A stretch of DNA of 64,000 nt from Strongylocentrotus purpuratus (GCF_000002235.5 NW_022145610.1:35634266-35698265); one strand, 5' to 3'; counted from the first letter of the stretch, positions 1 to 12,190 are shown. Notes: generated from the sequence alone by a model not told the origin. Translations and numbers: made by a program.

Positions 1-961
1 TCCAGTGGCTATATACCTGCCGTTTCCGGTTGGCCGCTTCCGTAAGTGAGCAATACCGCGGTAAGGCCGCCATCGGCTCATTATTAACTACTGTATTCTG
101 TGATGACACCGCTATTGGCAAAGTATTTCCTGGAGATACACTGGTTTCGTTTATCCTGCTCTGTTCGCTTCTTGATTCAGAGTTGTGTATTTGACGCGAC
201 TGTGGATGTTGACCATCAGGTCTATCTCCCGAAGCCACTGGTTGTAACTGAGCCGTCGCCAACCGTGTTTCCTGCTTCGGTTGCACGTTTTCAACCTTGA
301 AGCCTACCTCGGCAGACGCATCTCCTGCGTAGTAAATACTTCTCTTGCGCCCGTGGGAAGCGTCATGAGCAGCCAACTTTTCCAGAGGTCCTCCACAGGT
401 GTGGAACCTACGATACTGCTCCATGTATTTCTTAGGGTTGTGGTAATGTCGAAACTCGAAATCCATCGTCATGGCCTTCATGCGACTCGCCACTCGCGAA
501 TTCATTGACAACCGTCGCATTTGCGCATCAAGGTCACTCTTAGTCGCACCCTTGGTCCTTTGTCCATTCTTTCCCGGTGAGGGCGCCACGCGTCTGTATT
601 GCACTTTGGGGTCGGGTACCCATCCGCAGAGGTCGTCAAGGTATCTGGCAAGATGGTGGGATATCGTTCTGACGTCCCATGAGAAATCAGGTTCTGGGAT
701 TTCCTCGTCTTCGACTTCGAACTCGTGGAGTGCTCTCGTGATCGTGCGATCACGGACGAACGAGGGACATTCAAATTCTACATTGTTCTCGTCCTCTTCG
801 CTTGATTGTTCTGTGAGTCTTGATGGTCCTGTGTCCATTCTTTCACGAATATTAATCGGGGAGACAGGAACGCTTGCTGACGAGCTCGATTCTGAAGACG
901 ACGACGACGACGCTGAACTGCTGGATGACGCCGACTCTGCCCTTGCTGATGAGGCTGTCAT
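1..961 (-). CDS. Uncharacterised protein, N-terminal 320 residues (runs off left edge)
   Basis: Reading the - strand from the ATG at 961-959, the frame stays open for 320 codons to the window edge with no stop, which is unlikely by chance. The first ~70 residues are rich in Ser with acidic runs; then comes a mixed globular-looking part (for example FSWDVRTISHHLARYLDDL at about 100-118) and a Gln/Ser/Asn-rich part towards the edge. A good splice acceptor (pyrimidine-rich tract then CAG) ends at 999, so the ATG probably lies in an internal exon with a short leader from 998. An upstream GTAAGT donor at about 2859 (- strand) could end a 5' exon, but joining the two gives a stop before this ATG, so it would be untranslated leader. 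I do not recognise a domain; host gene or repeat-encoded protein cannot be told apart here. Confidence 0.5.
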   Translation of the reverse strand, partial: MTASSARAESASSSSSASSSSSSESSSSASVPVSPINIRERMDTGPSRLTEQSSEEDENNVEFECPSFVRDRTITRALHEFEVEDEEIPEPDFSWDVRTISHHLARYLDDLCGWVPDPKVQYRRVAPSPGKNGQRTKGATKSDLDAQMRRLSMNSRVASRMKAMTMDFEFRHYHNPKKYMEQYRRFHTCGGPLEKLAAHDASHGRKRSIYYAGDASAEVGFKVENVQPKQETRLATAQLQPVASGDRPDGQHPQSRQIHNSESRSEQSRINETSVSPGNTLPIAVSSQNTVVNNEPMAALPRYCSLTEAANRKRQVYSHW

Positions 962-1000
962 GATTGTCGCTTTAATACACCTAATCTCTTTCGGTTATCT

Positions 1001-3640
1001 GTGAACAAAATAGGATAAAACCACAGTCAATGTAGGCCTACATTCATAAATTATAAATGGCTTTATATACTAAAATATAAGAAATAACCAACAACGACCT
1101 GCAAAGATAAGCTTGAGTTCTGGTAATAAAAGAAAATAAATTCTCACAGAATCTAACAAAAGTTGAACTGAATGTTCAAGATTACGAATTAATGACATGT
1201 GCCAAACGATTTTTGTATAAGGGCTGAGTAATAAAGAAAGATACAGAAATCAAGGTTATTACGTGTAGGCCCGACACCATGTGCCTAGCCCAGATCACTA
1301 TGTGCAAATGAGAGTTGTGGTTTTTATTGAAGATGATTTACAGCAAGTTTTGGTGAATTTGTTTTTATTTTACTGGCTTCAATCAATCAATCTACTGCAG
1401 GATAAACAATTCAGAATGAATTTTAGCCATGACTGTTCTCTCGACGAACAATTTCCACATCAGAGCTCAAAATTAGCTTTTATTACGCCAAACAGACATT
1501 TAGCGAAACATTAAAAAACATAATTAAATTCATCATAATGTAGACAGTGGTGTAGGTCGTTTTGTGCCGCATATGGCATGGAAAGTAATAAGATAACCGT
1601 CGAGAGTGACAAATAAAGATACATGTACATGCCAAAGCAATTAATCGAACCGACGCATTCAGGTCGAATACGCGAGCAATCCAGCCAGATACCTCTATAT
1701 TACTTTCATTTGTTTTTATTTTGATGTTGTAATAAAGGACCGTACTGAGTTTTATATCACATATATGTATACATGTAGGCTATGAGACTGAGAAGCACTC
1801 TAATGGAAAAGATGATGCCTGCTGATCCTAGATACATAGCTTATAGAAACAGTTCAATTTTAACATTGCAATTTGATGGCATGTCGGCCCCTTGTTTATA
1901 CTATATGCTTGCAAATATACATGTATCATGTTTTACGCTTTTTAATATGATGACTACAAAATACCCGTTTGTTGTTCAAATAAACATTGGCCCCATATAA
2001 ATACAAAAGCACATGTCATTGAGAGCATTTTATTTGATGAAATGTCACAAAGGTCAACATTTATTCAGTATTCAATAAACATTTGAATACATATTCAATT
2101 TTAGAGGATGATACCCTATTAGACTAGGCTTCACAATGGCAATGCACATTTTAAATTTCATAATCCAATCCTGTTGAAATATTACCAAAACTTTGTATTA
2201 TCTTAAGGAAACAGATCAACTCCTAGGACAGTTGCTCTCAATCTCGAGTGAAACGTGCACCCCTCCCCCGTCTGCTCCACCATTTACAGTATTCAGGACG
2301 ACGCCTATAAAGTTATCTCAGGAACATTTGACATAATTGAATGGAATGCCGGCGTTATTAAATGGTTAATTAAAAATACTGAAATTAGCAGCCAGAGAGC
2401 TGAATTACATTCAGTTTACCAAAAAAAAAACAACATGAAATTACCTTGCATTACCTTGACTACGCCAATTTGATAAAATTAATAGGCTTGTGTATTACAA
2501 TCTAACACCTGAATATAATATAACTCTTCCAATCGTTCTATTCAGTCGACACTCGATGATATGCAGTCAATAGTGATAATGATATGGCGAATACTGACTG
2601 CTTATCGCTGTGTTTATCGACGAAATAACAATGGTTGCTGAATATATACTTTGCGTAAAATTTGTGTAACTTTAGTTTTTGTCATAAATAAGTGTAACGC
2701 GATATACTTATAAATATATAAATAATCCGAACTATAATATACAACCTTCTCTAAACAGGTGTTTTGAAGATAGTAGATGTCTCGCAGCTATGTTATGTAG
2801 GCCCATATTTGAATGGACTGTATAATTTCGATTGATAATAAGAGAGAATATATATACTTACATGGTATCGATATCTTTCTCTCCAAATCCATCAGGTTTA
2901 CAAGGAAGAAACCTTGATTTCCTCTCCATGGAAAGTTGACTCATCTTCTCCACATGAATACAGATCGTGTGGTGAAAAATATATATTCTAAACAAAACTT
3001 TCCAGAAACATGAGGGGATATACGCAAACTTTCCAACCCCTCGTGTCGAAGCACACTGTGGACTCCTAGACACTGTGTTTCAAAGTGATACAGAATTGTA
3101 CACCAGGCATTCGCAGGTCATAAAATGTCAAACTTCGAGCTCAGTCACGTACAAGTTCGGCCTGCGTCGAGAAGAAAAAACAATATTAATACTTGGCAAC
3201 AAAATGATGAAATCATACGGTTTCGCAGACGGGTAAAAGTTACATGTACATGTAGTTGTGCCGCGAATAGTTTCTCGGTCGAGTGCACTGCTCGCTGTGC
3301 ATCGCCCTTAGCAACTCCCCAGGTACTGCTCTTCTTTGAATCAAAACTATACGCGACCACTTTTGTCCGGCGTCCAATTTTATGGCGACCAAATTAATCG
3401 ATGCAACGGAACGAGTCAATGTTCTGATCAAGTCTTCTGTGAGGAGACTGTTAACTATAGACCAAATCGATGCTTCCGATGTTTATACATACTCATCAAG
3501 GTAAAATCGGATTATTCCCTTTCACAAACGGCCATGATGTCTCGCGTTTCACAGATGCGGTCAGGTTTCTGTTTAAAAGTAATCACACATGTAAAAGGTT
3601 TTGTCGCTCATAACTTTCAAGAGTCAAGGAAAAGTTCTTA
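1001..3640. other. Non-coding stretch, no gene seen
   Basis: AT-rich sequence with only short frames lacking codon structure. On the - strand a 71-codon frame (3073-2858) ends at a consensus donor GTAAGT next to an ATG-rich exon-like stretch; it may be a leader exon of the left-edge gene, but this is weak. Confidence 0.5.
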
Positions 3641-4114
3641 AGTTGGACCAGGGACTGGTTGGACAGCAATCGTATACTTGGCCCGTAGTGGCCTCCGTTT
3701 GTTTGTAAACTGAATATGGAGCCTGTATGACGCGGTGGATATTGATAGGACACGATTCAATAAAGTCGCTTTTGTTCGGTCGTTTGAAAGGGGTCTGATG
3801 TCACCCATCCACTTGTTAATCTGATAATACCATTGTCCCCAGGAGCGCTTTTGATACTTTATTTTTAGCACGGCACAATACTGTATGCATACAGCTTGAG
3901 TACAATTATGCACAGCATATTTAGCGCAATATATTTTAATGTAAAGAAATATTTAACCGAAAGGAGAGAATGCATTTGGTTATTCTTATAGCGAGGGTCC
4001 TTTGGCGATTTATTTAACGTAATAGCCCTTCGAGCCCCATCATTCCTTTTCCCCTGTTATATTGTTTTACTCTAAATGTTTTATACAAAGTTCTCTCTCA
4101 TGCCTTATCTTTAC

Positions 4115-4152
<38 letters not shown>

Positions 4153-4994
4153 CGATGTTATTTTCGCCCCTAACCGCAATCCCTTCTATCTGTCGCCCTT
4201 TCTCTTTTACACTCTTCTCCATGTGGGTTTGTAAACTGGACAGCATATTCGTGTAGTGAAACTGAAGCCCCCTCCCCTTCCCTCCTCCTACCCCCCCCCC
4301 CTTTGCACACACACACACACACACACGCACACACACACGTACTTTCACGAACATAATAGCTAGATTTATTGGTTGATCAATAATTGAATTGGTTTATCAA
4401 ATATAACATAAAATGCAACTCAAGGCTGATATTCTCCGTTTTTAAAGTAATCAAATATTTACATAAGATAAACGGAGTAGTGATAACGTCGTAAAATTAT
4501 TTATTCAACTTCAATATATTATATTAAAGATGTGAAATAAGCTACCGATCAAAGTAATTATTAGGTAATATCATTAAGATTATACTATCATAAAACATGT
4601 ATCGTTTTAACCCTATGTTAACTGTAGTAATTTAGCGACTACTTCGGAACCGCGGCAGATATAAAGTTTTCCTTTCATGACTTTTTTAGTTCGAGTCTTA
4701 CGCCTCTCTTAAAACACAATTTTTTGAAAATCGAACGTATAGTTACACAATAACGTGACCTTTTGTATTTGCATGTCAACCCGAAAATCGCTCAATTTTG
4801 TGATTCGTGTACAAAACATATATTATTGGTTAAGAGTGTCAGGTCAGATATTGAACATGGAAATAGACTCTCACAGGAGCATAATGGTTTACCTAAAAAC
4901 CTAAAGCATCTGTATATTACTGATTTGATTCAACTACATCATAACCTTTGATGTAAAATGTTATTGTACTGACGTGTTGACGTGGGCAGGTCGG
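3641..4994. other. Non-coding stretch with microsatellites
   Basis: Holds a (TA)n run at about 4113-4140 followed by TTG repeats, and a (CA)n run at about 4306-4340. The short frames here are translations of these simple repeats. No gene is seen. Confidence 0.6.
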
Positions 4995-5118
4995 CAGGCA
5001 CGTAGCCAGAGTTTGATGTTTGGGGGGGGGGGCACATACATGTAATCGATCGAGGTAAAAAAAAAAGGGGGTCTAAAAAAGTTCAACTGATCTTGGACCC
5101 CCTGTAGCTACGTTGCTG
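4995..5118 (+). mobile_element. hAT-like MITE, 124 bp
   Basis: Begins CAGGCACGTAGCCAG and ends with the near inverted form (TGTAGCTACGTTGCTG). It is flanked by CAGGTCGG (4987-4994) and CAGGTCAG (5119-5126), a 7-of-8 match expected for an aged 8-bp target duplication of the hAT type. The interior is G-rich and non-coding. Confidence 0.6.
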
Positions 5119-5366
5119 CAGGTCAGGGCAGGTACCCATAGTTGTTGAAAAGTAGATTCTCATTTTGCTAGAGCTTCTCTGGAATAATAAATCAATTGAA
5201 ATATGAACTGAATATTAGCTTTCCTCTCATCAAGGTCGGGTGGTTGACTTTCAAATCATGTTGCCCATTCATAAAAGACATATTTAATTTCACAACATTA
5301 TATTTATGCCTGTGAAGGGAAAAGGAAACTTAACCCGGTGACCTTCAAGCATCTTCTCCCAATGTT

Positions 5367-5609
5367 CAGGGGGGGGGGTTAACATTATTAAATCGGGCAG
5401 AAAATTTCGCAACGAGGGTGGGGGGGGGGGTTAAGGGGACACTTTTTTTTTTTTTTTTTGCTCTCGAAATTTGAAAATTAAATAAATAAAACAAATTTAA
5501 TAAATAAAACCAGGGGGGGGGGGTTTCCTCCAAAATACGCACATAAAAAATACCAAAGGGGGGGGGGGGTTCAACCCCCAACCCCCCCGCCCCCCTGCGT
5601 ACGTGCCTG
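5367..5609 (+). mobile_element. Truncated hAT-like G-tract MITE
   Basis: The right end CTGCGTACGTGCCTG matches the family end seen at 6158, and the interior shares the family's G tracts and the AAAATACCAAAGGGG stretch. The left terminal repeat is missing; flanking 8-mers do not match, so this copy is truncated or rearranged. Confidence 0.55.
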
Positions 5610-5743
5610 TGTGGAGGTGTAGTACTAATATGCATAGCTTGCGACTCACTCTCCTACATAATAGGGCCTCTATTTTAACATCCTATCCAAGGGACACGGT
5701 GTTTTCCACTTTAACATCATGTTCATATAAGGACAGTAATGGG

Positions 5744-6011
5744 CAGGCGCGTACGCAGGGGGGGGGGTGTTTGGGGGGTTCAACCCCCCTTTGGTATTTT
5801 TATGTGTATAAACCCCCCTAAAAAAAACAAAAAAAAACCCCTCCCTTTGGGTTTTTTTTTTTTTTTTTGAATAATAAAACAAATTTTAAAAAAATTAAAA
5901 AAAATTCCCATGGCTGACCTAAAAAAGGCGACCTTATCCCCCCCCCCCAACGGAGCAAAATGTCAAATTTACAAATTTTGAGACCAAAAAAAAAAAGTGA
6001 CCTCTTACACC

Positions 6012-6050
<39 letters not shown>

Positions 6051-6158
6051 CTTATTCAGCGGCTGGCTGAGTCGTTGCGAAATTTTCGGCCCGATTTAAA
6101 AATGTTAACCCCCCCCCCCCCCCCCCCCCCCCTTGAAAAAATCCTGCGTACGCGCCTG
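5744..6158 (+). mobile_element. hAT-like MITE, 415 bp, complete
   Basis: Terminal inverted repeats CAGGCGCGTACGCAGG and CCTGCGTACGCGCCTG are perfect over 16 bp. A perfect 8-bp direct repeat GTAATGGG flanks it (5736-5743 and 6159-6166). CAGG-type ends with an 8-bp duplication fit the hAT superfamily. Internal blocks include long C tracts (6013-6049, 6110-6132) and the motif TTATTCAGCGGCTGGCTGAG. No transposase is encoded, so it depended on an enzyme encoded elsewhere. This copy defines the family found again at 5.4, 9.7, 10.3, 32.9 and 59.6 kb. Confidence 0.85.
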
Positions 6159-6166
6159 GTAATGGG

Positions 6167-7133
6167 GAATGTAAACAGAAAAGGATTGTAGACATGTGCA
6201 CGATGCCGGCAATTAAGGGTTAAATAGGTGCAGGGCAAATATCCTGGACATATTTTCATATTGTTTTTAGGTTATAATGACAGAATTAACAACATATTTG
6301 TATATTTGTTTACATTACGTACTGGTGGCTTTAAAAAATATATATATATAATAGACATTGTTTTTCTGTGTTGTTCCTGCATAATTATTTTAAAGATTAC
6401 CTTAGCGGAAAAGTAGTTTGAAATTGATTCGGAAGGAAGGCATATTGTATGGAATATAATTGTGCATTAATCGTGATATAATTTGCAGTACTATAATGAT
6501 TGAATAATTTGAGAATGGATTCTTTTTTTAATGGTATCTGTGCTCACATTTTTTTAAAAAATACTTCAGTTGTGTTGCTGTTGTCAATGTATATTTATCA
6601 AGATATTCCAATTATTGATTGTTTTCTAATAGGTATAATCAGTGAGTTTCACGCAGTGCTGTTTTATTTATGAAAAATTGGAAATGTGGGATTTATTTTC
6701 TACCAAATAACTATATGTATATATGAGGTATGCTATATTTTTCTGTGGCCTGAGGGAAATTGACAGACTTTAAATTCCCCCGATTCTGCTTGCCAACGTT
6801 AATTTACCATAACAGTTACTTAGAAATTACCTTTTGTGTCATACAAAAGAGACAGAACAAAGAGATTTTGTAAAATACCCAAAAGTGCTATAAACAGAAT
6901 ATATTTGTATACAGTAGGCTTGCGGGTGCACCATGTGTGAGAGAGAGTCCTGAAAAGGACTCTGACTCGGTAATCTTTCTTGGGGGGTGTGTAGTCATGA
7001 CAAAAAAGGAATATATTTTGTTCCTGCATATCTACTTAGATTTGTAAAAGAAGTATAATCTTAGTATTGAGTAGTGATTAGTAAATGACATTAATGGATC
7101 TTTGCATGATACAATTGTTTTGAGATCAGATCG
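6167..7133. other. Non-coding stretch, nothing recognised
   Basis: AT-rich DNA with short (TA)n runs. No frame has plausible protein composition and no repeat shared with the rest of the window was seen. Confidence 0.5.
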
Positions 7134-7766
7134 ATTACCATAATATAAGAATGGAAAAGAAGAAGAGAAGGAAGGCAGAAAAGAAATGGAGGAAATCTCA
7201 GTCTGTCTCTGACCACAATGCATTTAAGTTAGCTCGAAACAAGATGTTGTTTGTAATGAATAATGCTCGTACTAAGTATTATACTGACTGTATTACTGAC
7301 AATAGCTCAAATCAAAGGAAACTCTTTGATGTAACAAAGTCCTTGTTGAACATGACAAAAAGTGATTCTGTCATACCTCCTAGTGTTGATAACCATGATT
7401 TTGTCAATGGACTTGGTGACTTTTTTGAACAAAAGGTATAGTCAAAATTCACTGTGATATCGAATCAGTGTTACATGAAGAGGATATCAGTGTTGATAAT
7501 TCCTTGGAATACTCATCCTCATCCAATCCACCCAAGTTTGCAAATTTCATGCCGTTATCCCAAAGTGATGTTCGGAAACTTGTAATGAACCTCAGTAAGA
7601 AATCATGTTCCCTCGATCCAATGCCAACAAGATTGGTTGTTGAATGTTTAGATACCTTACTACCTGTGCTTACACAAATCATAAATTTGTCATTACATAA
7701 TGGCAAGTTTCATTCAGGTTGGAAACTTGCCTTGGTTAGACCTATTCCAAAGAAACCCAATTCTGA

Positions 7767-9131
7767 ATGAACTTCAACTTCAGGCCAATAAGTAATCTCC
7801 AATATGTGTCGAAGTTGGTTGAAGGGGCAGCCACTGCTCAAATTCAGGATCACCTCCTTCGTAACAACCTTTTCCCTTTAACACAATCGGCGTATAGAAA
7901 GTATCACAGTACAGAAACCGCTTTACTAAGAGTTAAGAATTACCTACTTATGGCAATGGACCAGCAGAAAGTTACATTTTTTGTACTTTTAGATCTCAGT
8001 GCCGCCTTCGACACTGTCGATCATAATATACTAGCTGAAATACTACAGTCCGATTTTGGGATTACAGATTCTGTTTTATCTTGGGTACAGTCTTACCTGT
8101 GCGATAGGGAGCAACAAATATCAATTGGTAACACCACCTCAAAGAAATTCGATGTTAGATGGGGTATTCCTCAAGGCTCCAGGCTCGGACCCCTCCTTTT
8201 TTCCCTTTATTCGAGTCGCCTTTTTGCTATCATCAAAGCATACTCTCAGCACATATCTTGTCACTGCTATGCAGATGATACCCAGTTATACATCTCATGT
8301 AGCCCAGTCAGGGAACAAGAACAGTCCTGTGTTTCAGCTCTTGAACACTGTCTAAGGGATCTTCGTAGGTGGATGTTAAGCTGTAAGTTGAAACTCAACG
8401 ACAGCAAAACTGAATTTCTTATTATTGGAACACCTAGGCAAGTGTCAAAACTTAATATAAATTGTATAACAGTCGGAAATACTGTAGTCGAGCAGTCTAT
8501 GGTTGCAAAAAACCTTGGTGTCTGGTTTGACTCTCAGTTGAACATGGAGACCCATATATCCAAAACATGCAAAGCAGCCTTCTATCATCTGTACAACCTA
8601 CGTCACATTCGGAAATACCTAACTCGCACATGTATCATTACATTAGTCCATGCCTTTATAACAAGCAAATTGGACTACTGTAATGGACTACTGTTTGGCT
8701 TACCAGAATCTCAGATATGTAAATTACAACGTGTACAAAATGCATGTGCCAAACTCATCTGCAATTCCCCCAAATTCTCTCATGTAACCCCACTACTTCA
8801 TGATCTGCACTGGCTTCTAGTTCGCCAGAGAATCAAATTCAAAATACTCCTCCTTACTTATAAGGCACTCCATGGCTTGGCCCCCATTTATCTCAGTGAA
8901 CTCCTGACGTTAAAATCACCCACCCAGTCCTACAGGCTCCGTAGTTCCCATGATACCATGCTCCTGAGTCTTCCACCTTGTAAAACAAAGGTTACTCTAG
9001 GTGACCGCGCCTTTGTTAGCGCTGCACCCAAACTCTGGAATAGTCTCCCTGCCACAATTAGACATGCATCATCAATCAATGTGTTTAAAAATAACCTGAA
9101 AACCTATCTGTTTCAGGAAAGTTTTACATAG
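7767..9131 (+). pseudogene. LINE reverse transcriptase remnant, 454 codons open
   Basis: Residues 5-10 are FRPISN, residues 41-55 read SAYRKYHSTETALLR, the catalytic Asp motif lies at about 75-86 (LDLSAAFDTVDH), GIPQGSRLGPLLF at about 133-145, and the catalytic YADD at 168-171. The C-terminal third (LHDLHWLLVRQRIKFKIL, then a region ending FKNNLKTYLF) is typical of this LINE group. The catalytic residues are present, but the fingers region lies in other frames upstream (7151-7441 and 7468-7770) and there is no endonuclease, so the copy cannot make a whole protein. Confidence 0.85.
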
Positions 9132-9227
9132 ACATTTTCATTGTAAAGCATACACAGGTTCCCCCTTAGCATCGATTTTAACTTTTAAATGTTTATTTGT
9201 ATTGTTCCTTTTACTATCATTATGTCA

Positions 9228-9262
9228 TGCGCAGTTGAGAATATACATATAGAAACTGCGCA
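9228..9262 (+). other. 3' UTR stem-loop of the LINE
   Basis: TGCGCAGTT (9228-9236) pairs perfectly with AACTGCGCA (9254-9262) across a 17-nt loop, just before the (ATT)n tail. The second LINE fragment has a stem at the same place (56776-56809) with different but still pairing bases. Such 3' structures are known to be bound by the reverse transcriptase in several LINE families. Confidence 0.6.
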
Positions 9263-9710
9263 TTATAAATTTACAATTATTATTATTATTATTATTATCA
9301 GATGATTTGGCCATGAATTTAATTTATTATCTTCTTCATTATGTACCAACATGGATTTTTAATCCTGTTCCCAACTAATGAAAGGGATATTTTTGAGCTC
9401 CCTTTTATCAATATATATCATCTGGTTGATTCCTTGTATTGAGACAGTAGCCATAAAGACACAAAAGAAAACTCGATTGCTCTTCGTCTCATGTATTGTC
9501 TGTGCTAGAAGGATTTTAACTCATCATTTTACTGTTACAGTTATTGCCCTTCTGACTCTCTACTCTGTAATCATCTCTGAAGCAAAACGGACGTTAATCT
9601 GCTCTATAATCATATTCTTTTAAAAGTGTCTTTCTTTAAAGTGGGACTGCTCTACTATACTCTATGTATATCAAACAATGCCTAAGCGGTGATCGTTGGT
9701 CCCCCATGAT

Positions 9711-9736
9711 CAGGCGCATACGCAGGATTTTTTCAA

Positions 9737-9801
<65 letters not shown>

Positions 9802-9887
9802 CTCTCGAACTCGAAATATGAAAATTTGACATTTTGCTCCGTTTGGGGGGGGGGGGGTAAGGTTAACTTTTTTAGGTCAGCGATTGG

Positions 9888-9927
<40 letters not shown>

Positions 9928-9999
9928 TTTTTTTAATTATTAAAAAAAAAAAAAAAAAATACCAAAGGAGGGGGGTTCACCCCCCTGCGTACGCTCCTA
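9711..9999 (+). mobile_element. hAT-like G-tract MITE, 289 bp
   Basis: Starts CAGGCGCATACGCAGG and ends CCTGCGTACGCTCCTA, with a perfect 8-bp duplication CCCATGAT on each side (9703-9710 and 10000-10007). It contains an uninterrupted run of about 64 G (9737-9800), followed by family blocks (GAAATATGAAAATTTGACAT), a (TA)n run and poly(T)/poly(A) blocks. Confidence 0.82.
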
Positions 10000-10328
10000 C
10001 CCATGATCCCCTTTTTCTCATGTTAATTGAGACCTGATTTGATGAGATAACCACCTGTCAGTGACCATGCAGAAAGGTCTTCTCCCTCCTCGACAATCTA
10101 GTGCAGATGGGCTTTAAAAATAAAATAAAAAGATTAAACAATATAATGGTAGCATGTTCATATGCAATCCAATATCATTGAGTATTTTCACAACTTATAG
10201 TTGGGGAATTACAACAGCCCCATGAAGCGAGGTGTTAGGCATTTAATTACGGTCAGATGAGCCTTAGTGGGTTCCAGGGAGTGGAGCCCCCATAAGCTCG
10301 GGGTTTTGGTCATTTAATTACGGTCAGA

Positions 10329-10585
10329 CAGGCGCGTACGCAGGGGGGGGGGGGGTTCAACCCCCCCCCCTTAAAATTTGTAATGTGTACGTTTTGGATG
10401 AAACCCCCCCCCCCCCCTTTGTTTGTTTTTTTGTTTTTTTTAATAATAAAAATATATATATATTTTTAAAAATGTGGTATTGGTGACCCAAAAGACCTTA
10501 CCCACCCCCCCCCCCCCCCCCCCCATACCGATCGGGCAAATTTTCAAATGTCGTATTGGGACACACACAAAAAAGGCAGTACCTT
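10329..10585 (+). mobile_element. Fragment of the hAT-like G-tract MITE family
   Basis: The left end CAGGCGCGTACGCAGG is intact; interior blocks match the family to about 10585, where the similarity stops without a right terminal repeat. Just upstream the phrase CATTTAATTACGGTCAGA occurs twice (about 10239 and 10310), a small local duplication that is also echoed near 22885. Confidence 0.55.
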
Positions 10586-12190
10586 TGACGGTATATACTA
10601 CAAATTTCAGTTTGACATTTCTCCAGACCGCATGATAACTCCCACGAAACGAAAATGCTTTATTCCGTACTCTCCATCCATGGAGATATAAGAAGAGATC
10701 TCCATGCTCCATCCATGCTCTCGAGTAGAATCAGACTATGAAAAAATAGGTCAGATACGAAATATCAAGAAAAAGGCACGTACTAGACTATTTCTTTACA
10801 GAACAATCGCCGCTTGTCGAGCCTACTACGAAAGTAAGTCAGTGTAAATTGTCTCCCTATTATCGTCTCTTTTCAAGGTATTACGCAATCTCGTGTTGAC
10901 ATCATAGAGATATATACTACTAATCTCTATGGTTGACATTGACTTTGGAGGCGAAGCTGTGCTTTAAGTGCTAGACGGGTGAGGTTATAAGCTGTCTTGT
11001 GATCTTGTGATCTTCTCCATTTATGTACCCCTTTTATAATATCATATTGTCTGCCTATTTATCTGACTTTTGAACTCTGGACCCTCAGCTCAGTTGTGAT
11101 GGCCGTTTTATGACAGTTTGCGATGTCACGGTATAGATCTAGTCCGAACGCTGACGTGTGTTTACCAAAGTAACCTGTCCAGTACAGTACCACCTATAGA
11201 AGTTAGAGTTAGATGGATAGATGTAGTCTCTGACTATTGACTCGATCTGTGAAGGATACAACTCCACAGTTCTCCAAACCTGGAGGAAATCAAGAAGAAG
11301 GAGAAAAAGGTTCAAGGTATTTCATAATATCTAGACTACCATTAACCGTATTCCTAAATTATTAAATAAAATCCGCATTCTCATGATTCTTCTTCACCTG
11401 AATGTACAGCAAAGAAGAAGAAGAAACAAGTCACCACCATATTGTAGGGATTTATTTTGAACTTCTAAAACTCCCCCTCATATCCATGATTCATCCCTTT
11501 CATATTAATAGGTCATCCCTCATTCACATTCACACTTTTCATCCACCATCCTTTCATCTGTCTATCTCTCTCTCTCTCTCTCATTGGTTTCAATGTTCAC
11601 CTGATGCAGTCAAGCTTATAGTATAATTTACATATACCATGAATATTCAATATATACCCTTTGTTTATGTTTGAATATTCAAGAATACTTTGTGATGTTG
11701 ATTTATACTTGTATGGGACTAAATGAATATTTATTGTTTCTTCTACTTTGCATGGAATGTATGTGAAATGCTACATAGAATGCTGTAATGCTTTGCTACA
11801 TTAAAACCTGGTCAGTTAGCCAGTAGTTATCAATCGTACAACATGTCTGCTGGGCTGCCTTTGTGTACTTAAGAGAGCTAGGAATTTGTTAGAACCGCAA
11901 CCCTACAATATCATATGCACCACTCTAGCCTAAAGGACTTGGTGATAATGTTTTTATGATATTGATATCACCAAGCCTTAACTCTCCCATAGACGTGCGT
12001 GGAGAGGCAGGTAAACAAACCCTAAAATGCGTCAAAAAATCACCCCTTCCCGCAACAGCGGAATATTGCACAGTGGCCTTAATGTTTAATATGCCTTTCT
12101 AAACTCCTAATGATGCCTTGCTATTCAAAATCAGAGGTAAAAAAAACTAAATATTAGCAAATATCTTACCAGAGCAATACCGGAGTGTTG
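10586..12190. other. Intergenic DNA upstream of gene 1
   Basis: No coding frame is convincing. A donor-like GTAAGT at about 10834 and an AAG-rich stretch ending at about 11316 could belong to untranslated 5' exons of gene 1, whose first coding exon starts just after an acceptor-like CAG; the sequence alone does not prove this. Confidence 0.4.

Larger units (their letters stand above)
7134..9299 (+). mobile_element. CR1/L2-like LINE, 5'-truncated, ending in (ATT)n
   Basis: A non-LTR retrotransposon lacking its 5' part: the endonuclease domain is missing and the copy starts in the linker between endonuclease and reverse transcriptase (RKAEKKWRKS at ~7170). The frame shifts twice, between about 7440 and 7468 and again near 7767, after which the reverse transcriptase and C-terminal region are open to 9131. 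The 3' untranslated part holds a short hairpin (9228-9262) and finishes in a TTATTATTATT run (about 9279-9299), the usual microsatellite-like tail of CR1/L2-type elements. Assignment to the CR1/L2 group within the Jockey superfamily comes from motif style; the exact clade is not settled. Confidence 0.85.

Noticed and set aside
9664-9936. Gly- or Pro-rich small proteins over G/C runs (also 5366-5635, 5997-6191, 21175-21465)
   Set aside because: Created by homopolymer runs in MITEs; the surrounding residues match the transposon family, not a protein family.
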